NCBI RefSeq assembly: GCF_039555335.1 | Contig: NC_092628.1 | Span: 34,804,965-34,868,964, forward strand | Source: Amphiura filiformis | Lineage: Eukaryota; Echinodermata; Ophiuroidea; Amphilepidida; Amphiuridae | Length of the DNA stretch: 64,000 bases | Direction of reading: 5' to 3' | Shown: positions 12,327 through 27,339 of the stretch, in pieces | How the letters are laid out: each line of letters opens with the position of its first letter | Position numbering within the stretch: position 1 is the first letter of the stretch | Position numbers and translations under genes: made by a program | Notes under the pieces: generated by a model | Database searches by the model: none | What the model was told of the DNA's origin: nothing | Seen by the model: the letters and a program-made list of their open reading frames with translations, nothing else

Positions 12327-13209
12327 AAACTACCCGATATCAGCAGATGAGATATTGACAAACAACCCGATATCAGCAGTTGATTAATATAAACCTGATA
12401 TCAGCACATAAGATTGACAAACAATATCACCAGTAGATGAGTGAAACTACCTGATATCAGCAGATGGGCAATAAACTACCCAATGTCCGCAGATGAGATA
12501 TTGATAAACTACCTGATATCAGCAGTTGATTAATATAAACCTGATATCAGCAGATGAGACTGACAAACGATATCACCAGTAGATGAGCAATTAACTACCT
12601 GATATCAGCAGAAGATTGGCGATAAACTAGCCGATATCAGCAGATGAGATATTGATAAACTACCTGATATCAGGAGATGAAACTGATAAATGATATCAGC
12701 AGTAGATGCGCGATAAACTACCTGATATCAGCAGTAATGAGACTATTGATATAAATCTACCTGATTTCAGCAGTTGATGAGATTATAATTGTTAAACTAC
12801 CAGATATCAGCAACAGATGAGACTATTGATAAACTACCTGATATCAGCAGTTGACGAGCAATAAATTACCCGATATCAGCAATAGATGAGAGATAAACTA
12901 CCTGATATCAGCAGTAGCGCAGCGATAAACTACCTGATATCAGCAGTAGATGAGCGATAAACTACCTGATATCAGGAGTTGATAAGCAATAAACTGCCTG
13001 ATATTAGCAGTAGATGAGTGATAAACTACCTGATATCAGTAGGAGATGAGACTATTGATAAACTGCCTGATATCAGCAGCAGATGAGACTATTGATAAAC
13101 TACCTGATATCAGCAGTAGATGAGACTATTGATAAACTACCTGATATCAGCAGTAGATGAGACTATTGATAAACTACCTGATATCAACAGTAGATGAGAC
13201 TATTGATAA

Positions 13210-13683
13210 AGAGGGTGCACCACCAAATCACTCCACGATTTATGTAACAGTGAAATTCGGTTAAAATAGCCCACTACTTATTTGAGCTTGTTGCGGCTAT
13301 ATTTTCTAAACGTATAGTCAAATTTTACCAGTTTTCAGCTCATTTGCTTCCGACAAGTGTATACATGAAGAAATCTGAGAAAAGTCCCAATTTTTTATTT
13401 CAGAGTTGAAGTTCTGGCGCGAATTTGATCAACGTCCGGTTTCCAAAATTGAGTGATTTTTTAGGGTTAAATTTGCACAATTTTTCTTTGCGGCAAAATA
13501 ACAAAAAAAGTCGGTGGTTAGCAATATATTCTGTTAAAAGAATAATATTCTACACATGATCAGCTTTAATTTGATACCAAGCTTTATTGTTGAAATGCAT
13601 TTTTTGAAGTGCCAAAACGAAATCCAAATATTGGCCTTTTACCGTGTATTTCAATGGGCGCGTTTAATGGTGGTGCGCTCCCT
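13210..13683. mobile_element. Satellite-borne MITE, copy B (474 bp)
   Basis: The same element as copy A but uninterrupted: 16-bp terminal inverted repeats with the core GCACCACCA / TGGTGGTGC, inserted between gataa and aaactacc of a satellite unit. The left flank carries the diagnostic atcaacagtagatgag variant also seen beside copies A, C and D, so all four descend from one insertion. The short open frame inside is not protein-like. Confidence 0.85.
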
Positions 13684-16600
13684 AAACTACCTGATATCAG
13701 CAGTAGATGAGACTATTGATAAACCACCTGATATCAGCAGCAGATGAGACTATAAGTGTTAAACTACCAGGTATCAGCAAAGATGAGACTATTGATAAAC
13801 TACCTGATATCAGCAGTAGATTAGATAATGATAAACTACCTGATATCAGCAGTTGATAAGCAATAAAGTATCTGATATCAGCAGTTGATAAGCAATAAAC
13901 TACCTGATATCAGCAGTAGATGAGTGATAAACTACCTGATATCAGCAGTAGATGAGCTATAAATTGCCTGATATCAGCAGTAGATGAGACTATTGATAAA
14001 CTACCTGATATCAGCAGTAGATGACACTATTGATAAATTACCTGATATCAGCAGTAGATGAGCGATAAACTACCTGATATCAGTAGTTGATGAGTGATAA
14101 TCTACCCGATAACAGCAATAGATGAGCGATAAACTACCTGATATTAACAGTAGATGGGCGATAAGCTACCCGATATCAGCAGTAGATGAGCGATAAACTA
14201 CCTGATATCAGCAGTTGATTAATAAAAACATGGTATCCGCAGAAGACGGATAAACGATATCAGCAGTAGATGCGAGATAAATTACCTGATATCAGCAATA
14301 AATGAGACTATTGATAATCTATCTGATTTCAGTAGCAGATAAGACTATAATTGATAAACTAGCTGATATCAGCAAAGATGAGTTGATAAACTGCCTGATA
14401 TCAGCAGCAGATAAGACTATAACTGATAAATTACCTGATATCATCAACAGATGAGACTGTTGATAACCTACCTAATATCAGCAGTAGATGAGATTATTGA
14501 TAAACTAGCTGATATCAGCAGTAGATGAGCGATAAACTACATGATATCAGTAGTTGATGAGTGATTAACTAGCAGTAGATGAGATGTTGATAAACTACCT
14601 GATATCAGCAGTTGATTAATAAAAACTGGTATCAACAGAAGAGAATGATAAACGATATCAGCAGTAGATGAGCGATAAACTACCTGATATTAACAGTAGT
14701 TGGGCTATTAACTATCCGATATCAGCAATAGATGAGCGAGAAACTACCTGATATCAGCAGATGAGATATTGATAAACCAGCCAATATCAGCAGTAGATGA
14801 GATATTGATAAACTACCTGATATCACCAGTTGATTAATAAAACCTGGTATCCGCAGATGAGACTGATAAACGATATCAGCAGCAGATGCGAGATAAATTA
14901 CCTGATATCAGCAGAGCAGTAAATGAGACTATTGACAAACTCCCCGATATCAGCAGTATATGAGCGGTAAACTACCTGATATCAGCAGTATATGAGCGAA
15001 ACACTACCTGATATCAGCAGTAGATGAGATATGGATAAACAACCTGATATCAGCAATTGATGACCAATAAACTACCTGATATCTGATATTTGCAGTAGAT
15101 TAATGATAAACTACCCGATATCAGCAGTAGATGAACGATAAACTACTGATTTCAGCAGTATTATGAGATATTGATAAACTACCTAATATCCACAGTTGAT
15201 GAGCAATAAACTACCTGATATCAGCAGTAGATGAGTGATAAACTACTTTATATCAGCAGAAGATGGGCGATAAACTACCCAATATCAGCAGTAGATAAGA
15301 TATTGATAAACTACCTGATATCAGCAGTTGATTAACAATTTAACTACCTGATATCTGATATCAGCAGTAGATTAATGATAAACTACCCGATATCAGCAGT
15401 AGATGAACGATAAACTACTGATTTCAGCAGTATATGAGATATTGATAAACTACCTGATAACCGCAGTTGATGAGCAATACACTACCTGATATCAGCAGTA
15501 GATGAGTGATAAACTACCCGACATCAGCAGTAGATGAGATATTGATAAAGTACCCGACATCAGCAGTAGATGAGCGATAAACCCGACATCAGCAGTAGAT
15601 GAGCGATAAACTACTTTATATCAGCAGAAGATGGGCGATAAACTACCCAATATCAGCAGTAAATAAGATATTGATAAACTACCTGATATCAGCAGTTGAT
15701 TAATATAAACCTGATATCAGCAGATGAGACTGACAAACGATATCAGCAGTAGATGAGCGATAAACCAACTGATATCAGCAGAAGATTGGCGATAAACTAC
15801 CCGATATCAGCAGATGAGATATTGATAAACTACCTGATATCAGGGGATGGAACTGATAAATGATATCAGCAGTAGATGCGCAATAAGCTACCTGATATCA
15901 GCAGTAGATGAGACTATTTATATAAATCTACCTGCTTTCAGCAACAGGTGAGATTATAATTGTTAAACTACCAGATATCAGCAACAGATAAGACTATTGA
16001 TAAACTACCTGATATCAGCAGTTGATGAGTAATAAATTACCTGGTATCAACAGTAGATGAGTGATTAACTACCCGATATTAGCAATAGATGAGCGAAAAC
16101 TACCTGATATCAGCAGTCGATGAGCGATAAACTACCTGATATCAGCAGTAGATGAGATAATGATAAACTACCTGATATCAGCAGTTGATAAGCAATAAAG
16201 TATCTGATATCAGCAGTTGATAAGCAATAAAGTGCCTGATATCAGCAGTAGATGAGTGATAAACTACCTGATATCAGCAGCAGATGAGCTATAAACTACC
16301 TGATATCAGCAGTAGATGAGAATATTGATAAACTACCTGATATCAGCAGTAGATGAGACTATTGATAAACTACCTGATATCAGCAGTAGATGAGACTATT
16401 GATAAACTACCTGATATCAGCAGTAGATGAGACTATTGATATAAATCTACCTGATTTCAGCAGTTGATGAGATTATAATTGTTAAACTACCAGATATTAG
16501 CAACAGATGAGACTATTGATAAACTACCTGATATCAGCAGTTGACGAGCAATAAGTTACCCGATATCAGCAATAGATGAGAGATAAACTACCTGATATCA

Positions 16601-16896
16601 GCAGTAGCGCAGCGATAAACTACCTGATATCAGCAGTAGATGAGCGATAAACTACCTGATATTAGGAGTTGATAAGCAATAAACTGCCTGATATTAGCAG
16701 TAGATGAGTGATAAACTACCTGATATCAGGAGATGAGACTATTGATAAACTACCTGATATCAGCAGTAGATGAGACTATTGATAAACTACCTGATATCAG
16801 CAGTAGATGAGACTATTGATAAACTACCTGATATCAGCAGTAGATGAGACTATTGATAAACTACCTGATCTCAACAGTAGATGAGACTATTGATAA

Positions 16897-17370
16897 AGAG
16901 GGCGCACCACCAAATCACTCCACGATTTATGTAACAGTGAAATTTGGTTAAAATAGTCCACTACTTATTTGAGCTTGTTGCGGCTATATTTTCTAAACGT
17001 ATAGTCAAATTTTACCAGTTTTCAGCTCATTTGCTTCCGACAAGTGTATACATGAAGAAATCTGAGAAAAAGTCCCAATTTTTTATTTCAGAGTTGAAGT
17101 TCTGGCGCGAATTTGATCAACGTCCGGTTTCCAAAATTGAGTGATTTTTTAGGGTTAAATTTGCACAATTTTTCTTTGCGGCAAAATAACAAAAAAAGTC
17201 GGTGGTTAGCAGTATATTCTGTTAAAAGAATAATATTCTACACATGATCAGCTTTAATTTGATACCAAGCTTTATTGTTGAAATGCATTTTTCAAGTGCC
17301 AAAACGAAATCCAAATATTGGCCTTTTACCGTGTATTTCAATGGGCGCGTTTAATGGTGGTGCGCTCCCT
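16897..17370. mobile_element. Satellite-borne MITE, copy C (474 bp)
   Basis: Nearly identical to copy B and embedded at the same position of the next higher-order unit. The left flank has the gatctcaacag variant shared with copy D only, making C and D the closest pair. Confidence 0.85.
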
Positions 17371-20300
17371 AAACTACCTGATATCAGCAGTAGATGAGAC
17401 TATTGATAAACCACCTGATATCAGCAGCAGATGAGACTATAAGTGTTAAACTACCAGGTATCAGCAAAAATGAGACTATTGATAAACTACCTGATATCAG
17501 CAGTAGATTAGATAATGATAAACTACCTGATATCAGCAGTTGATAAGCAATAAAGTATCTGATATCAGCAGTTGATAAGCAATAAACTACCTGATATCAG
17601 CAGTAGATGAGTGATAAACTACCTGATATCAGCAGTAGATGAGCTATAAATTGCCTGATATCAGCAGTAGATGAGACTATTGATAAACTACCTGATATCA
17701 GCAGTAGATGACACTATTGATAAATTACCTGATATCAGCAGTAGATGAGCGATAAACTACCTGATATCAGTAGTTGATGAGTGATAATCTACCCGATAAT
17801 AGCAATAGATGAGCGATAAACTACCTGATATTAACAGTAGATGGGCGATAAGCTACCCGATATCAGCAGTAGATGAGCGATAAACTACCTGATATCAGCA
17901 GTTGATTAATAAAACATGGTATCCGCAGAAGACGGATAAACGATATCAGCAGTAGATGCGAGATAAATTACCTGATATCAGCAGTAAATGAGACTATTGA
18001 TAATCTATCTGATTTCAGTAGCAGATAAGACTATAATTGATAAACTAGCTGATATCAGCAAAGATGAGTTGATAAACTGCCTGATATCAGCAGCAGATAA
18101 GACTATAACTGATAAATTACCTGATATCATCAACAGATGAGACTGTTGATAACCTACCTAATATCAGCAGTAGATGAGATTATTGATAAACTAGCTGATA
18201 TCAGCAGTAGATGAGCGATAAACTACATGATATCAGTAGTTGATGAGTGATTAACTAGCAGTAGATGAGATGTTGATAAACTACCTGATATCAGCAGTTG
18301 ATTAATAAAAACCTGGTATCAACAGAAGAGAATGATAAACGATATCAGCAGTAGATGAGCGATAAACTACCTGATATTAACAGTAGTTGGGCTATTAACT
18401 ATCCGATATCAGCAATAGATGAGCGAGAAACTACCTGATATCAGCAGATGAGATATTGATAAACTAGCCAATATCAGCAGTAGATGAGATATTGATAAAC
18501 TACCTGATATCACCAGTTGATTAATAAAAACCTGGTATCCGCAGATGAGACTGATAAACGATATCAGCAGCAGATGCGAGATAAATTACCTGATATCAGC
18601 AGAGCAGTAAATGAGACTATTGACAAACTCCCCGATATCAGCAGTATATGAGCGGTAAACTACCTGATATCAGCAGTATATGAGCGAAACACTACCTGAT
18701 ATCAGCAGTAGATGAGATATGGATAAACAACCTGATATCAGCAATTGATGACCAATAAACTACCTGATATCTGATATTTGCAGTAGATTAATGATAAACT
18801 ACCCGATATCAGCAGTAGATGAACGATAAACTACTGATTTCAGCAGTATTATGAGATATTGATAAACTACCTAATATCCACAGTTGATGAGCAATAAACT
18901 ACCTGATATCAGCAGTAGATGAGTGATAAACTACTTTATATCAGCAGAAGATGGGCGATAAACTACCCAATATCAGCAGTAGATAAGATATTGATAAACT
19001 ACCTGATATCAGCAGTTGATTAACAATTTAACTACCTGATATCTGATATCAGCAGTAGATTAATGATAAACTACCCGATATCAGCAGTAGATGAACGATA
19101 AACTACTGATTTCAGCAGTATATGAGATATTGATAAACTACCTGATAACCGCAGTTGATGAGCAATACACTACCTGATATCAGCAGTAGATGAGTGATAA
19201 ACTACCCGACATCAGCAGTAGATGAGATATTGATAAAGTACCCGACATCAGCAGTAGATGAGCGATAAACCCGACATCAGCAGTAGATGAGCGATAAACT
19301 ACTTTATATCAGCAGAAGATGGGCGATAAACTACCCAATATCAGCAGTAAATAAGATATTGATAAACTACCTGATATCAGCAGTTGATTAATATAAACCT
19401 GATATCAGCAGATGAGACTGACAAACGATATCAGCAGTAGATGAGCGATAAACTAACTGATATCAGCAGAAGATTGGCGATAAACTACCCGATATCAGCA
19501 GATGAGATATTGATAAACTACCTGATATCAGGGGATGGAACTGATAAATGATATCAGCAGTAGATGCGCAATAAGCTACCTGATATCAGCAGTAGATGAG
19601 ACTATTTATATAAATCTACCTGCTTTCAGCAACAGGTGAGATTATAATTGTTAAACTACCAGATATCAGCAACAGATAAGACTATTGATAAACTACCTGA
19701 TATCAGCAGTTGATGAGTAATAAATTACCTGGTATCAACAGTAGATGAGTGATTAACTACCCGATATTAGCAATAGATGAGCGAAAACTACCTGATATCA
19801 GCAGTCGATGAGCGATAAACTACCTGATATCAGCAGTAGATGAGATAATGATAAACTACCTGATATCAGCAGTTGATAAGCAATAAAGTATCTGATATCA
19901 GCAGTTGATAAGCAATAAAGTGCCTGATATCAGCAGTAGATGAGTGATAAACTACCTGATATCAGCAGCAGATGAGCTATAAACTACCTGATATCAGCAG
20001 TAGATGAGAATATTGATAAACTACCTGATATCAGCAGTAGATGAGACTATTGATAAACTACCTGATATCAGCAGTAGATGAGACTATTGATAAACTACCT
20101 GATATCAGCAGTAGATGAGACTATTGATATAAATCTACCTGATTTCAGCAGTTGATGAGATTATAATTGTTAAACTACCAGATATTAGCAACAGATGAGA
20201 CTATTGATAAACTACCTGATATCAGCAGTTGACGAGCAATAAGTTACCCGATATCAGCAATAGATGAGAGATAAACTACCTGATATCAGCAGTAGCGCAG

Positions 20301-20584
20301 CGATAAACTACCTGATATCAGCAGTAGATGAGCGATAAACTACCTGATATTAGGAGTTGATAAGCAATAAACTGCCTGATATTAGCAGTAGATGAGTGAT
20401 AAACTACCTGATATCAGGAGATGAGACTATTGATAAACTACCTGATATCAGCAGTAGATGAGACTATTGATAAACTACCTGATATCAGCAGTAGATGAGA
20501 CTATTGATAAACTACCTGATATCAGCAGTAGATGAGACTATTGATAAACTACCTGATCTCAACAGTAGATGAGACTATTGATAA

Positions 20585-21058
20585 AGAGGGCGCACCACCA
20601 AATCACTCCACGATTTATGTAACAGTGAAATTTGGTTAAAATAGTCCACTACTTATTTGAGCTTGTTGCGGCTATATTTTCTAAACGTATAGTCAAATTT
20701 TACCAGTTTTCAGCTCATTTGCTTCCGACAAGTGTATACATGAAGAAATCTGAGAAAAAGTCCCAATTTTTTATTTTAGAGTTGAAGTTCTGGCGCGAAT
20801 TTGATCAACGTCCGGTTTCCAAAATTGAGTGATTTTTTTAGGGTTAAATTTGCACAATTTTTCTTTGCGGCAAAATAACAAAAAAGTCGGTGGTTAGCAA
20901 TATATTCTGTTAAAAGAATAATATTCTACACATGATCAGCTTTAATTTGATACCAAGCTTTATTGTTGAAATGCATTTTTCAAGTGCCAAAACGAAATCC
21001 AAATATTGGCCTTTTACCGTGTATTTCAATGGGCGCGTTTAATGGTGGTGCGCTCCCT
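20585..21058. mobile_element. Satellite-borne MITE, copy D (474 bp)
   Basis: The same element and flanks as copy C, 3,688 bp further on, differing by a handful of substitutions and A/T-run length changes. It is the last full copy in the array. Confidence 0.85.
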
Positions 21059-24000
21059 AAACTACCTGATATCAGCAGTAGATGAGACTATTGATAAACC
21101 ACCTGATATCAGCAGCAGATGAGACTATAAGTGTTAAACTACCAGGTATCAGCAAAGATGAGACTATTGATAAACTACCTGATATCAGCAGTAGATTAGA
21201 TAATGATAAACTACCTGATATCAGCAGTTGATAAGCAATAAAGTATCTGATATCAGCAGTTGATAAGCAATAAACTACCTGATATCAGCAGTAGATGAGT
21301 GATAAACTACCTGATATCAGCAGTAGATGAGCTATAAATTGCCTGATATCAGCAGTAGATGAGACTATTGATAAACTACCTGATATCAGCAGTAGATGAC
21401 ACTATTGATAAATTACCTGATATCAGCAGTAGATGAGTGATAAACTACCTGATATCAGTAGTTGATGAGTGATAATCTACCCGATAATAGCAATAGATGA
21501 GCGATAAACTACCTGATATTAACAGTAGATGGGCGATAAGCTACCCGATATCAGCAGTAGATGAGCGATAAACTACCTGATATCAGCAGTTGATTAATAA
21601 AAACATGGTATCCGCAGAAGACGGATAAACGATATCAGCAGTAGATGCGAGATAAATTACCTGATATCAGCAGTAAATGAGACTATTGATAATCTATCTG
21701 ATTTCAGTAGCAGATAAGACTATAATTGATAAACTAGCTGATATCAGCAAAGATGAGTTGATAAACTGCCTGATATCAGCAGCAGATAAGACTATAACTG
21801 ATAAATTACCTGATATCATCAACAGATGAGACTGTTGATAACCTACCTAATATCAGCAGTAGATGAGATTATTGATAAACTAGCTGATATCAGCAGTAGA
21901 TGAGCGATAAACTACATGATATCAGTAGTTGATGAGTGATTAACTAGCAGTAGATGAGATGTTGATAAACTACCTGATATCAGCAGTTGATTAATAAAAA
22001 CCTGGTATCAACAGAAGAGAATGATAAACGATATCAGCAGTAGATGAGCGATAAACTACCTGATATTAACAGTAGTTGGGCTATTAACTATCCGATATCA
22101 GCAATAGATGAGCGAGAAACTACCTGATATCAGCAGATGAGATATTGATAAACTAGCCAATATCAGCAGTAGATGAGATATTGATAAACTACCTGATATC
22201 ACCAGTTGATTAATAAAAACCTGGTATCCGCAGATGAGACTGATAAACGATATCAGCAGCAGATGCGAGATAAATTACCTGATATCAGCAGAGCAGTAAA
22301 TGAGACTATTGACAAACTCCCCGATATCAGCAGTATATGAGCGGTAAACTACCTGATATCAGCAGTATATGAGCGAAACACTACCTGATATCAGCAGTAG
22401 ATGAGATATGGATAAACAATCTGATATCAGCAATTGATGACCAATAAACTACCTGATATCTGATATTTGCAGTAGATTAATGATAAACTACCCGATATCA
22501 GCAGTAGATGAACGATAAACTACTGATTTCAGCAGTATTATGAGATATTGATAAACTACCTGATATCCGCAGTTGATGAGCAATAAACTACCTGATATCA
22601 GCAGTAGATGAGTGATAAACTACTTTATATCAGCAGAAGATGGGCGATAAACTACCCAATATCAGCAGTAGATAAGATATTGATAAACTACCTGATATCA
22701 GCAGTTGATTAACAATTACCTGATATCTGATATCAGCAGTAGATTAATGATAAACTACCCGATATCAGCAGTAGATGAACGATAAACTACTGATTTCAGC
22801 AGTATATGAGATATTGATAAACTACCTGATAACCGCAGTTGATGAGCAATACACTACCTGATATCAGCAGTAGATGAGTGATAAACTACCCGACATCAGC
22901 AGTAGATGAGATATTGATAAAGTACCCGACATCAGCAGTAGATGAGCGATAAACCCGACATCAGCAGTAGATGAGCGATAAACTACTTTATATCAGCAGA
23001 AGATGGGCGATAAACTACCCAATATCAGCAGTAAATAAGATATTGATAAACTACCTGATATCAGCAGTTGATTAATATAAACCTGATATCAGCAGATGAG
23101 ACTGACAAACGATATCAGCAGTAGATGAGCGATAAACTAACTGATATCAGCAGAAGATTGGCGATAAACTACCCGATATCAGCAGATGAGATATTGATAA
23201 ACTACCTGATATCAGGGGATGAAACTGATAAATGATATCAGCAGTAAATGCGCAATAAGCTACCTGATATCAGCAGTAGATGAGACTATTGATATAAATC
23301 TACCTGATTTCAGCAACAGGTGAGATTATAATTGTTAAACTACCAGATATCAGCAATAGATAAGACTATTGATAAACTACCTGATATCAGCAGTAGATGA
23401 GCTATAAACTACCTGATATCAGCAGTAGATGAGACTATTGATAAACTACCTGATATCAGCAGTAGATGAGACTATTGATAAACTACCTGATATCAGCAGT
23501 AGATGAGACTATTGATAAACTGCCTGATATCAGCAGTAGATGAGACTATTGATAAACTACCTGATATCAGCAGTAGATGAGACTATTGATAAACTACCTG
23601 ATATCAACAGTAGATGAGACTATTGATAAACTACCTGATATCAGCAGTAGATGAGACTATTGATAAACTACCTGATATCAGCAGTAGATGAGACTATTGA
23701 TAAATTACCTGATATCAGCAGTAGATGAGCGATAAGCTACCTGATATCAGTAGTTGATGAGTGATAAACTACCTGATAACGGCAATAGATTAGTGATAAA
23801 CTACCTGATCAGCAGTAGATGAGATATTGATAAGCGCCCTGATATCAGCAGTTGATTAATAAAAACCTGGTATCAACAGATGAGAATGATAAACGATATC
23901 AGCAATAGATGAGCGATAAACTACCTGATATTAACAGTAGATGGGCGATAAACTACCCGATATCAGCAGTAGATGAGCGATAAACTACCTGATATTAACA

Positions 24001-26988
24001 GTAGATGGGCGATAAACTATCCGATATCAGCAGTAGATGAGCGATAAACTGTCTGATATCAGCAGATGATCAGACTATTGATAATCTACCTGATTTCAGC
24101 AGGAGATGAGACTATTATTGATAAACTACCTGATATTAGCAAAGATGAGACTATTGATAAACTATTTGATATCAGCAGCAGATAAGATTATTGATAAACT
24201 ACCTGATATCATCAACAGATGAGACTATTGATAAACTACCTGATATCAGCAGTAGATGAGACTATTGATAAACTACCTGATATCAGCAGCAGATAAGACT
24301 CTAACTGATAAACTACCTGATATCATCAACAGATATGAGACTATTGATAAACTGATATCAGCAGTAGATGAGCGATAAACTAACCGATATCAGCAATAGA
24401 TGAGCGAAAACCTACCTGATATCAGCAGTAGCTGAGATATTGATAAACTACCTGACATCAGCAGTTGAGCAGTAATCTACCTGATATCAGCAGTGGATGA
24501 GTGATAAACTACCCGATATCAGCAGTCGATGAGCGATAAATTACCAGATATCAGCAGTAGATGAATGAAAAACTACCTGATTTCAGCAGTAGATGAGATA
24601 TTGATAAACTACCTGATATCAGCAGTTGATAAACAATAAAGTACCTTATATCAGCAGTTGATAAGCAATAAACTGCCTGATATCAGCAGTAGATGAGTGA
24701 TATACCTGATATCAGCAAACGTGACAAACGATATCACCAGTAGATGAGTGATTAACTAGCTGATATCAGCAGAAGATGGGTGATAAACTACCCAATATCA
24801 GCAGATGAGATATTGATAAAGTACCTGATATCAGGGGATGGAACTGATAAATGATATCAGCAGTAGATGCGCAATAAGCTACCTGATATCAGCAGTAGAT
24901 GAGTGCTATAAACTACCTGATATCAGCAAACGTGACAAACGATATCACCAGTAGATGAGTGATCAACTAGCTGATATCAGCAGAAGATGGGTGATAAACT
25001 ACCCGATATCAGCAGATGAGATATTGATAAACTACTTGATATCAGCAGTTGATTAATATAAACCTGATATCAGCACATGAGACTGACAAACGATATCACC
25101 AGTAGATGAGTGAAACTACCCGATATCAGCAGATGGGCGATAAACTACCCGATATCAGCAGATGAGATATTGATAAACTACCTGATATCAGGAGATGAAG
25201 CTGATAAATGATATCAGCAGTAGATGCGCAATAAGCTACCTGATATCAGTAGACGAGACTATCGATATAAATCTACGTGATTACAGCAGTTGATGAGATA
25301 ATAATAACTACCTGATATCAGCTGTAGATGAGCAAAAACTACCTGATATCAGCAGTAGCCGAGATATTGATAAACTACCTGATATCAGCAGTTGATGAGC
25401 AGTAATCTACGTGATATCAGCAGTGGATGAGTGATAAACTACCCAATATCAGTATTGGATGAGCGATAAACTACCCGATATCAGCAGTAGATGAGCGATA
25501 AACTACCAGATATCAGCAGTAGATGAGTGAAAAACTACCTGATTTCAGCAGTAGATGAGATATTGATAAACTACCTGATATCAGCAGTTGATAAACAATA
25601 AAGTACCTTATATCAGCAGTTGATAAGCAATAAACTGCCTGATATCAGCAGTAGATGAGTGATATACCTGATATCAGCAAACGTGACAAACGATATGGGT
25701 GATAAACTACCTAATATCAGCAGATGAGATATTGATAAACTACCTGATATCAGCAGTTGATTAATATAAACCTGATATCAGCACATGAGACTGACAAACA
25801 ATATCACCAGTAGATGAGTGAAACTACCTGATATCAGCAGATGGGCAATAAACTACCCAATGTCAGCAGATGAGATATTGATTAACTACCCGATATCAGC
25901 AGTTGATTAATATAAACCTGATATCAGCAGATGAGACTGACAAACGATGACCAGTAGATGAGCAATTAACTACCTGATATCAGCAGATTGCCGATAAACT
26001 ACCCGATATTAGCAGATGAGATATTGATAAACTACCTGATATCAGGAGATGAAACTGATAAATGATATCAGCAGTAGATGCGCAATAAGCTACCTGATAT
26101 CAGTAGACGAGACTATTGATATAAATCTATGTGATTACAGCAGTTGATGAGATAATAATAACTACCTGATATCAGCAGTATATGAGCGATAAACTAACCG
26201 ATATCAGCAATAGATGAGCGAAAAACTACCTGATATCAGCAGTAGCTAAAATATTGATAAACTACCTGATATCAGCAGTTGATGCGCAATAATCTACCTG
26301 ATATCAGCAGTGGATGAGCAAAAACTATCTGATATCAGCAGTAGATGAGCAAAAACTACCTGATATCAGCAGTAGCCGAGATATTGATAAACTACCTGAT
26401 ATCAGCAGTTGATGAGCAGTAATCTACGTGATATCAGCAGTGGATGAGTGATAAACTACCCAATATCAGTATTGGATGAGCGATAAACTACCAGATATCA
26501 GCAGTAGATGAGTGAAAACCTACCTGATTTCAGCAGTAGATGAGATATTGATGAACTACCTGATATCAGCATTTGATAAACAAAGTACCTTATATCAGCA
26601 GTTGATAAGCAATAAACTGCCTGATATCAGCAGTAGATGAGTGATATAAACTACCTGATATCAGCAAACGTGACAAACGATATCACCAGTAGATGAGTGA
26701 TCAACTAGCTGATATCAGCAGAAGATGGGTGATAAACTACCCAATATCAGCAGATGAGATATAGATAAACTACCTGATATCAGCATTTGATTAATATAAA
26801 CCTGATATCAGCACATGAGACTGACAAACAATATCACCAGTAGATGAGTGAAACTACCTGATATCAGCAGATGGGCGATAAACTACCCAATATCAGCAGA
26901 TGAGATATTGATAAACTACCCGATATCAGCAGTTAATATAAACCTGATATCAGCACATGAGACTGACAAACGATATCACCAGTAGATA

Positions 26989-27121
26989 AAATCTCACGCA
27001 TCATCAAAATAATTTGTTGCTCCTACCCCCCACACTTTTCCGATTCTCGAATGCCGTAAGTCGACAAATCCCGGTACGGCTCTGTCCCACGCCAAGCAAT
27101 TCCAAAAAGTTGACAGCCCTG
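26989..27121. other. Unidentified 0.13-kb insertion in satellite
   Basis: Non-satellite sequence of about 130 bp interrupts the array between agtagat and cccgatatc. It is GC-richer than its surroundings, with a C-rich patch (ctaccccccacac). I see no inverted ends, target duplication or RNA gene fold in it. It could be the remnant of a transposon or filler DNA from a repair event. Confidence 0.4.
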
Positions 27122-27339
27122 CCCGATATCAGCAGTTGATTAATATAAACCTGATATCAGCAGATGAGACTGACAAACGATATGACCAGTAGATGAGCAA
27201 TTAACTACCTAATATCAGCAGATTGGCGATAAACTACCCGATATTAGCAGATGAGATATTGATAAACTACCTGATATCAGGAGATGAAACTGATAAATGA
27301 TATCAGCAGTAGATGCGTAATAAGCTACCTGATATCAGT

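Larger units (their letters stand above)
13211..23385 (+). repeat. Higher-order repeat, period about 3,688 bp (2.8 units)
   Basis: The left border of the embedded MITE recurs at 13211, 16898 and 20586, spacings of 3,687 and 3,688 bp. Between these points the order of divergent satellite variants is the same unit for unit, with only scattered base changes and single-base indels. The third copy follows the pattern to about 23,360-23,385 and then changes to another variant order resembling 8.2-10.7 kb. No fourth MITE follows. This indicates recent tandem segmental duplication of a large block. Confidence 0.9.

Noticed and set aside
16944..17144. A 66-codon open frame conserved at 16944 and 20632
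   Set aside because: It begins at a non-ATG codon inside the MITE and is repeated only because the block was recently duplicated. Copies A and B do not preserve the frame.
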